Below, one piece after another: positions 1 to 4,763 of a stretch of DNA of 6,002 bases. The position numbers and the translations under genes were made by a program. Source of the stretch: RUG472 sp045224495 (GTDB lineage: Bacteria > Bacillota > Clostridia > Christensenellales > CAG-138); assembly GCA_045224495.1 (NCBI GenBank), contig JBGVAK010000001.1, positions 1-6,002 on the forward strand, given 5' to 3'. The first letter of the stretch is position 1, and each line of letters opens with the position of its first letter. The notes beneath the pieces are model-generated. The model did no database searches and was not told where the DNA came from. It saw only the letters and a list, made by a program, of their open reading frames with translations.

Positions 1-1725
1 CTCCTCGCCGCTGCCCATGCCGTCGGACACGGCGTAGACCACCTTCCCGCTGGGCATCCGAAGCTCCCCGGTCTCGTCCCCGCAGACACTTTCCTCGTCC
101 TCCGGCAGGGAGATGCGGGCCATGCGGACCGAGAGCCCCTTCAATGCCTCCATCTCGAAGACGGTGCCCTCGGCCTCCTGCCGCTGGTCGATGAGCCGCA
201 TGGTCCGATGGAGCTTCCGCCCCACGGCGGCGGCCAGGGCCGTGCCGTTCTCGCTGCCCCGGGGGCCGATCCGGATGGACAGGCACAGGCGGCCCCCGGG
301 ATAGAAAGCGTCCACGGACAACGGCGCGAACCCCCGGCGGGCAAGATACGGGAGCAGGGCGCTCTCCACCGCCTCGTCGCCCCATCTGTCCTCCCGAAGC
401 CGTGTAGCGAGAACGCTCAGCAAGCTGGATACCCCGCAGAGCTGCCGGTTCATATACTCGTTCTGTGCAACCGCCCGCCGCAGGCTCGCCTCGTGGACGA
501 AGGCCTGGTTGTAGGACTGATAGGCGGAGGTCATGATCTCCCGAAAAAACTTGCAGTGGCTGTCCATGGGCGACAGGGGCCGCACAGGCTCCCCTCGGTC
601 GTAGGCGGAGAGAAGATGCAGCACCGCCTTGTCGAAATCCTCCTCCGTCCGCTGGCACAGGATACGGCCCTCGCAGCCTACGCACACCCTTTTGGCCGCA
701 CCCAGGGGCCAATCCACCACGAACCGGTCCTCCGCCTGCTCCGGATCGAAAAGGCCGGACAGGGCCCCGCACAGGCGCGCCGCCTCCTCCACCTCCGCAG
801 CCAAACGGTGCTTGAGCCGATCCGCGGCCTGGGCGGCGTTCTGCTGGCAGAACCGGCGGCTGTTGAGCACCGGCTCCAGCTTATCCATCCACTCCCGGGG
901 CAATATCAGCACCACCAGGCAGGCGATGAGCGCGCACCCCACCCGCCAGGTAGCCCCCTCCGCCCCTAAGAACACAGCGAGGACCGTGGCCGTCAGCAGG
1001 AAGGTCCCGGCGGTGTACGCCCGTCCATACCGGGCGACCAGAGCGGCCATGAGGGCGCATAGGGCCGTGACCCCCAGCAGCAACGCCCCCTCCTCCAAGG
1101 CGAAGGCCAGCAGAGCCGCGACGATGATCCCTGCCCCCAGCCCCTCCGGGCCCTTGATATAGGCCATGAGCAGTACGTACACGTCCAATAAAATGACCGG
1201 CAGGGAGATGCCCCCGGCGGATAAGTCGCCCATGCCCAGCAGGAGCAGGCCGTAGAAGGCAGACAGGAGCAGCTGCTCCCCCTCCTGCAGCACCGAGAGT
1301 CGGCCTATGCGGCGCAGGAGGCTCCAGCACCGATGCAGCAGCACCACGGCCACGGCGGACAGGGCCAAGGACAGCAGGGCATAGGCCGCGGACCGCCAGA
1401 GGAGCACCATCTCGAAGGGCAGCACCGCGATCTCGCACAGCAGGAACACCAGCAGTCGGGCGCTTTGGGGCACGGTCCCCAGCAGTGCCCCCATGAGCCG
1501 GGTCAGCAGCACGAAGGCCGCCGCAGCGATCATGACGCCCCATAGGGGCTCGCCGCTCAAGAAAGCGCCCACCACTACCCCGGCCCCGGCGAAGAGCGGG
1601 TCGATGCCCCCAAGCTCCGAGGCAGCCATGCAGGCAAGGCCGAAGGGGGCGCAGCTCTCCCCCACCCGCACCCGGCAAAGGAGCAGACTGGCGGCAAAGG
1701 CGGCCAGTTCCATGAGATGCTTCAT
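1..1725 (-). CDS. spoIIE: Stage II sporulation protein E (SpoIIE), membrane-bound PP2C-type serine phosphatase; 3' end beyond window
   Basis: SpoIIE dephosphorylates the anti-anti-sigma factor SpoIIAA in the forespore, releasing sigma-F, and also acts at the polar septum (family knowledge). The 575 visible codons read without a break. Residues 1 to about 275 are a string of hydrophobic membrane segments, followed by PREWMDKLEP at about 275-284. Residues 285-560 are a soluble regulatory region with a C-x2-C-x5-C cluster (C348, C351, C357) and a further C391. The last residues are YAVSDGMGSGEE, the first metal-binding motif of the PP2C fold; D568 should match the first catalytic aspartate (B. 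subtilis D610). Roughly 220-240 residues of phosphatase domain are missing at the left edge. I chose the ATG at 1725, which has a weak GGA ribosome site upstream. An in-frame ATG at 1755 would add ten residues, but it lies at the predicted transcription start. The gene is divergent from the kinase operon. Identity is near certain; the start is less so. Confidence 0.95.
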   Translation of the reverse strand, partial: MKHLMELAAFAASLLLCRVRVGESCAPFGLACMAASELGGIDPLFAGAGVVVGAFLSGEPLWGVMIAAAAFVLLTRLMGALLGTVPQSARLLVFLLCEIAVLPFEMVLLWRSAAYALLSLALSAVAVVLLHRCWSLLRRIGRLSVLQEGEQLLLSAFYGLLLLGMGDLSAGGISLPVILLDVYVLLMAYIKGPEGLGAGIIVAALLAFALEEGALLLGVTALCALMAALVARYGRAYTAGTFLLTATVLAVFLGAEGATWRVGCALIACLVVLILPREWMDKLEPVLNSRRFCQQNAAQAADRLKHRLAAEVEEAARLCGALSGLFDPEQAEDRFVVDWPLGAAKRVCVGCEGRILCQRTEEDFDKAVLHLLSAYDRGEPVRPLSPMDSHCKFFREIMTSAYQSYNQAFVHEASLRRAVAQNEYMNRQLCGVSSLLSVLATRLREDRWGDEAVESALLPYLARRGFAPLSVDAFYPGGRLCLSIRIGPRGSENGTALAAAVGRKLHRTMRLIDQRQEAEGTVFEMEALKGLSVRMARISLPEDEESVCGDETGELRMPSGKVVYAVSDGMGSGEE

Positions 1726-1761
1726 CGTGTTCGTTCCAGGTCTCTTTCGGCTCATGGCCCC

Positions 1762-1796
1762 ATTGTAGACGATGGCAGGGGTCCATTTTCGGCGAA
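1762..1796 (-). promoter_or_regulatory. Candidate spoIIE promoter with Spo0A-box-like dyad
   Basis: Read on the minus strand, TACAAT at 1767-1762 is a good -10 element, and transcription would start near 1755. There is no recognisable TTGACA at 17 bp. About 21 bp upstream of the -10 lies the dyad TTCGGCGAA (1788-1796). Each strand of it differs by one base from the Spo0A box TGNCGAA. In B. subtilis the spoIIE and spoIIG promoters have an unusually long 21-22 bp spacer with Spo0A boxes over the -35, so the geometry fits. The match is imperfect and short, so this is a hypothesis. Confidence 0.4.
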
Positions 1797-1873
1797 TCCG
1801 GCCCCGACGTCCCCTTTTCTTCCCGACAGGAAGGGCGGCTCCAGGCCCCGTTCTGCCCCCTTCTTCCCCAGGC

Positions 1874-1890
1874 CATAGGCTCAGCCCATG
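1874..1890. promoter_or_regulatory. Imperfect 17-bp palindrome upstream of the kinase promoter
   Basis: CATAGGCT-C-AGCCCATG has eight-base half sites that match at seven of eight positions around a single central base. It ends 11 bp before the -35 hexamer of the rightward promoter, where an activator or a divergent repressor could bind. It is too tight to form an RNA hairpin, so a protein-binding DNA site is the only sensible reading. The regulator is unknown and a chance match is possible. Confidence 0.3.
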
Positions 1891-1901
1891 AAAACCCTGT
1901 C

Positions 1902-1930
1902 TTGCCCCGGCGGTCCGGCTGTGATATACT
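1902..1930 (+). promoter_or_regulatory. Sigma-A-type promoter of the kinase/LRR/hydrolase operon
   Basis: TTGCCC (1902-1907) and TATACT (1925-1930) are separated by 17 bp, and TGA directly before the -10 makes it an extended -10 promoter. Transcription should begin near 1937, giving a leader of about 27 nt with AGAAAGGA (1951-1958) five bases before the ATG at 1964. The 11-bp dyad GATTTCAAATC (1931-1941) covers the predicted start point and could be an operator, although a five-base dyad also arises easily by chance. Confidence 0.7.
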
Positions 1931-1963
1931 GATTTCAAATCGGATCTGACAGAAAGGACCAGT

Positions 1964-2632
1964 ATGAGCGAGACGAAGATCATCGCCTTCGAGGGCATCG
2001 ACGGCACGGGCAAGAGCGTACAGATGGAGGAACTCAAAACCAGGCTGGAGCGGCAGGGCCTTCGGGTGGGCGTCCTGTCCTTCCCCGACTACGGCAGCTT
2101 CTTCGGCGGCTGCGTGGGCCGGTATCTCACCAAAAAGGACGGGGTCTCCGCCAGCGACGTGGATCAGCGGAGCATGGCCCTCTGGTTCGCCATGGACCGG
2201 TGGGCTGCCTTCCAGGGCTTCGACTACGAACAGTTCGACGTGCTGCTCATCAACCGCTACGTGCTGAGCAACGCGGTATACCAAAGCATCCGGGACCGGG
2301 ACGTGGACAAGCCCGACATCTTGGACTTCGTGCTCACGTTGGAGCATCAGCAGCTGAAGCTTCCCCGGCCGGACCTGTACCTCATATTGGACGTGGACCT
2401 GTCCGCTGCCCAGAACAACGTGACCAAGAAGGGTTACCGGGACTACGTGGGCGACGAGAAGGACGAGTATGAGAAGCAGGATTCCATCCAACTCAGGGCC
2501 CGGGACAAGTACCTGTCCTTCGGGGAGCGGCTGGAGAACGTACAGGTGATCCCCTGCATGGAAGGGGGCGCTCTGCTGCCCATCGAAACCATCGCCGAAA
2601 GAGTATACGAGGCCGTGACGCCCATCCTGTGA
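1964..2632 (+). CDS. Thymidylate-kinase-like (dTMP kinase family) P-loop nucleoside monophosphate kinase
   Basis: The 222-residue protein is the usual length for dTMP kinases, which phosphorylate dTMP to dTDP with ATP in the cytoplasm. The Walker A loop GIDGTGKS is at residues 11-18. FPDY near residue 40 and MDRW (R79) correspond to nucleotide-contacting segments of the family. RPDLYLILDVD in the second half is the usual strand before the lid, and the lid region (KKGYRDYVGDEKDEYEK) is rich in lysine and acidic residues. The conserved DR(Y/H) motif appears as NRY (N97, R98, Y99), replacing the usual aspartate with asparagine, followed by the expected SNAVYQ. The protein resembles a clostridial Tmk-like branch more than E. 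coli Tmk, and it may be a second copy beside a housekeeping tmk elsewhere, so I give no gene symbol. It is the first gene of the probable operon, 18 bp before the LRR gene. The family is secure; dTMP as the substrate is inferred. Confidence 0.87.
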   Translation: MSETKIIAFEGIDGTGKSVQMEELKTRLERQGLRVGVLSFPDYGSFFGGCVGRYLTKKDGVSASDVDQRSMALWFAMDRWAAFQGFDYEQFDVLLINRYVLSNAVYQSIRDRDVDKPDILDFVLTLEHQQLKLPRPDLYLILDVDLSAAQNNVTKKGYRDYVGDEKDEYEKQDSIQLRARDKYLSFGERLENVQVIPCMEGGALLPIETIAERVYEAVTPIL

Positions 2633-2638
2633 CCCCCC

Positions 2639-2643
2639 GGAGG
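2639..2643 (+). promoter_or_regulatory. Ribosome binding site fixing a GTG start
   Basis: GGAGG lies seven bases before GTG at 2651. There is no nearby in-frame ATG before the signal peptide, and reading from this GTG gives an intact lysine/arginine-plus-hydrophobic signal sequence, so the non-ATG start is well supported. Confidence 0.8.
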
Positions 2644-2650
2644 CTTATCC

Positions 2651-3787
2651 GTGAAAGCAAGGCTCCTGCCCCTCATTCTCATACTGGCCCTGTGCATCGG
2701 CGTCGGTTCGACCGTCGTCCGGGCTGAGTCCGCTTCGGAGGCCGTCGTCATCGGCGGCATGACCCTGACCGGGGACGAGAAGGAGCTGGACCTGTCCGCT
2801 ATGGCGCCGGGGGACATCCCCGCCTGCATGGAGGCCTTAGGGAAGCTCCCCCACCTGGAGCACGTCTATCTGGACCCCGTCGAAGGCACCTCCCCCTGGA
2901 CCTTGGAACAAGCCGGAGCGCTGGTGGTCCGTTACCCGGACCTGCTGGTCCATTACACCGCCAGGGTTTTCGGCACCGTCTTCCGCCTGACGGATGAGGT
3001 GGTCAGCTTCAACGATATCAATCTATCCAACAAAGTGGACCAGCTCCGCACCATCTTGCCCTACCTCGCCCACGTGGGCCGGCTGGACATGGAGAACTGC
3101 GGCATCCCCGACGAGCAGATGGCCCAGCTTCGCGCCGACTTCCCCGCCCCCAAGATCGTCTGGCGGGTGCACCTCAAGGGCGTTCTCTACAACTGCCGGA
3201 CCGACGCCATCATGATCCGCTTCTCCAACAACGTGGAGTCGGAGCGGCTCCACGATAAGGACATGAAGCCCCTGATGTACTGCAACGAGATGAAGTATAT
3301 GGACCTGGGCCACGATCAGATCACCGACGCCTGGTTCACCGCCTATATGCCGGATCTGGAGGTGTGCATCCTGGCCGTAGGCGAGATCACGGATATCTCC
3401 GCATTGAGGAACTGCCCCAAGCTGGAGTATCTGGAGATCTTCACCGGCCATATCACGGACCTCTCCCCCCTTTCCGGACTCAAGAATCTGAAGCACCTGA
3501 ACATCGCCAACAATCAGATCACCGACATCTCGCCTCTGTTCGAGCTGGATCTCGAGCGGCTGTGGCTGTCCCGGAACCCCATCCCCCAGGAGCAGATCGA
3601 CGAGTTCCGCCATCGCTTCCCCCGCTGCCAGGTATGCGCCGTGGGCAGCAACCCCACGGGCGAGGGCTGGCGAGGTACCAACAACGGCCTCGCTTCCCGG
3701 TACGCCCTGCTGCGCAAACAGTTCTGCTACGATATGCTGTGGATCAATTCCTACTCCGCCTTCAACGACCCCAACCGTACGAATTAG
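2651..3787 (+). CDS. Exported leucine-rich-repeat protein
   Basis: The 378-residue protein begins with a signal peptide (MKARLLPLILILAL..., probable cleavage after VRA at residue 25). There is no lipobox, membrane anchor or LPXTG motif, so it is probably released or loosely held outside the cell. Residues 214 to about 306 are internalin-like LRRs of about 22 residues (for example LKHLNIANNQITDISPL). Flanking them is a recurring module, EQ-x7-(F/Y)P, at residues 86-96, 155-165 and 314-324; the last two also share RL-x-(M/L)-x4-IP-x-EQ. The C-terminus, with a GWR motif and an aromatic tail, resembles those of LRR proteins common in gut Clostridia. LRRs usually bind proteins; the ligand here is unknown. 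It lies 18 bp after the kinase gene and 34 bp before the hydrolase, so it is probably cotranscribed with both. The class is secure; no specific function can be given. Confidence 0.87.
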   Translation: MKARLLPLILILALCIGVGSTVVRAESASEAVVIGGMTLTGDEKELDLSAMAPGDIPACMEALGKLPHLEHVYLDPVEGTSPWTLEQAGALVVRYPDLLVHYTARVFGTVFRLTDEVVSFNDINLSNKVDQLRTILPYLAHVGRLDMENCGIPDEQMAQLRADFPAPKIVWRVHLKGVLYNCRTDAIMIRFSNNVESERLHDKDMKPLMYCNEMKYMDLGHDQITDAWFTAYMPDLEVCILAVGEITDISALRNCPKLEYLEIFTGHITDLSPLSGLKNLKHLNIANNQITDISPLFELDLERLWLSRNPIPQEQIDEFRHRFPRCQVCAVGSNPTGEGWRGTNNGLASRYALLRKQFCYDMLWINSYSAFNDPNRTN

Positions 3788-3821
3788 CCCCGCCCGATCC
3801 CCACGCAAGGAGGAAACCACT

Positions 3822-4637
3822 ATGTCCATCTGCCGGACCATCGCTTTGCAGGACGCCTGCGGCGAACCCATCTCCCACGCCCTGTATCTGCCCGCCGACG
3901 GTCAGCCGCCGTTTCCCACGGTGATCCTGTCCCATGGCTTCGGCGGCCGCTACGATCCTATCACCGCGCCCTATGCCCGCTATCTCAGCCAGCAGGGCTT
4001 CGCTGCCCTGGCCTTCAATTTCCGCGTGGACGGGAAGCAGGATATGCTGGACACCTCCGTGCTGACCGAAGCCGCCACCCTCCACGCCGTGATCGAGCAG
4101 GTCAAGGCTCTGCCGGAGGCGGACCCCTCCCGGCTGTATCTCATGGGGGAGAGCCAGGGCGGCTTCGTCTCCGCCCACGCAGCCTCGGAGCGGACCGACG
4201 TGCAGGGGCTGGTGCTGCTCTACCCCGCCTTCGTGCTGCAATACGACGCCTGGACCCGGCACCCGGAGGTGGGCGGCCCGGCCTTCGACCCCGTGCGGTT
4301 CGACCCAAACTCCCTGGATCTATCGAAGATCACCGCCCCTCGGGATGTGATCGAGGCCCTGGGCTTGGAGGTCAGCACCATCTGCTCCGTGGACGCCCTG
4401 CGGTTCAACATCTACCGGGACATGCGCTCCTTCCCCCGGCCCGTGCTGATCATCCACGGCACGGCTGACCCGGTGGTGCCCCTGTCCTATTCCCAACGGG
4501 CCGTCGACCCCGAGATGGGGTTTCCCCACGCCCGTCTGATCACCCTTCCCGGCGCCGGACACGGCTTTCAGGGCGCGGCCTGGGATGCGGCGGCCCGGGA
4601 AAGCGCCGCGTTCCTGCATGAACTGATCGAAAAATAG
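3822..4637 (+). CDS. Alpha/beta hydrolase, probable carboxylesterase (acyl/cinnamoyl esterase-like)
   Basis: The 271-residue protein has a complete serine-hydrolase triad in canonical order: the nucleophile elbow GESQGG (S111), the acid in HGTADPVVP (D216) and the histidine in GAGHGF (H247). HGF at residues 38-40 supplies the oxyanion hole. Single-domain enzymes of this form, related to Est1E-type feruloyl/cinnamoyl esterases and similar clostridial hydrolases, cleave carboxylic esters of small or plant-derived acids; peptidase or thioesterase activity cannot be excluded. The insertion between GESQGG and the acid residue (about residues 135-200) would form the lid that sets specificity. There is no signal peptide, so it acts in the cytoplasm. 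AAGGAGG (3807-3813) eight bases before the ATG is a near-ideal ribosome site. It is the last gene of the probable operon. I see no convincing hairpin-plus-T terminator after the TAG; a weak GGG-ATCG-CCC followed by CGGTTTT is the only candidate. Confidence 0.88.
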   Translation: MSICRTIALQDACGEPISHALYLPADGQPPFPTVILSHGFGGRYDPITAPYARYLSQQGFAALAFNFRVDGKQDMLDTSVLTEAATLHAVIEQVKALPEADPSRLYLMGESQGGFVSAHAASERTDVQGLVLLYPAFVLQYDAWTRHPEVGGPAFDPVRFDPNSLDLSKITAPRDVIEALGLEVSTICSVDALRFNIYRDMRSFPRPVLIIHGTADPVVPLSYSQRAVDPEMGFPHARLITLPGAGHGFQGAAWDAAARESAAFLHELIEK

Positions 4638-4651
4638 GGATCGCCCCGGTT

Positions 4652-4692
4652 TTACGACTCTCTTACAACTTTCTTACAACTCCATTACAACT
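4652..4692 (+). repeat. Four direct octamer repeats at exact 11-bp pitch (putative response-regulator binding array)
   Basis: TTACGACT (4652-4659), TTACAACT (4663-4670), TTACAACT (4674-4681) and TTACAACT (4685-4692) are each separated by three variable bases, so every unit begins 11 bp after the last. Tandem sites about one helical turn apart are typical of OmpR/PhoB-family response regulators, and the C/T-T-T-A-C-A core resembles Firmicute Pho boxes. The array ends about 40 bp before the predicted transcription start of the lipoprotein gene, a normal activator position. Which regulator binds is an inference. Confidence 0.65.
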
Positions 4693-4720
4693 CTGTGACG
4701 TTTTGGACGAATATGGACGG

Positions 4721-4726
4721 TATCAT
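4721..4726 (+). promoter_or_regulatory. Candidate -10 element of the lipoprotein gene
   Basis: TATCAT matches the -10 consensus at five of six bases. The 17-bp position upstream (4698-4703) has essentially no -35 match, which would make the promoter depend on an activator and fits the repeat array just upstream. If it is used, transcription starts near 4733, which would remove the left arm of the inverted repeat from the RNA. Confidence 0.4.
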
Positions 4727-4763
4727 GGGTACGAAACCAAACAAGGAGGTCACGTACCCATGA
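4723..4763. promoter_or_regulatory. 11-bp perfect inverted repeat enclosing the Shine-Dalgarno site and overlapping the start codon
   Basis: TCATGGGTACG (4723-4733) and CGTACCCATGA (4753-4763) are exact reverse complements. The 19-base loop (4734-4752) contains AAGGAGG (4743-4749), and the ATG at 4760-4762 lies in the right arm. In RNA this would be a stem-loop holding the start codon in a stem with the ribosome site in the loop. In DNA it could be an operator covering the -10 and the translation start. It does not look like a terminator, having no T tract. Confidence 0.65.

Noticed and set aside
208..969. 253-residue plus-strand open frame opposite spoIIE
   Set aside because: It has no ribosome site, no recognisable domain and a composition expected of an antisense frame; the SpoIIE reading on the other strand is secure.
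1814..1834. Short inverted repeat CTTCC-CGACA-GGAAG in the intergenic region
   Set aside because: Five-base arms with no T tract or nearby promoter element; easily produced by chance.
1888..1932. Possible 14-codon leader peptide (MKTLSCPGG...) before the kinase gene
   Set aside because: It overlaps the -35 and -10 elements and begins upstream of the predicted transcript start, with no ribosome site.
881..2491. 536-residue open frame on the minus strand spanning the spoIIE start, the intergenic region and part of the kinase gene
   Set aside because: It is out of frame with spoIIE and antisense to the kinase gene, both of which have clear family motifs and good starts; its product is low-complexity G/A/R-rich sequence typical of shadow frames in high-GC DNA.
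3023..3871. 282-residue minus-strand open frame opposite the LRR gene
   Set aside because: The apparent regularity of its sequence mirrors the LRR repeats on the other strand; it has no independent start signal.
4638..4655. Possible terminator GGG-ATCG-CCC then CGGTTTT after the hydrolase gene
   Set aside because: A three-base-pair stem and a four-base T run are too weak to call; readthrough into the lipoprotein gene cannot be excluded.
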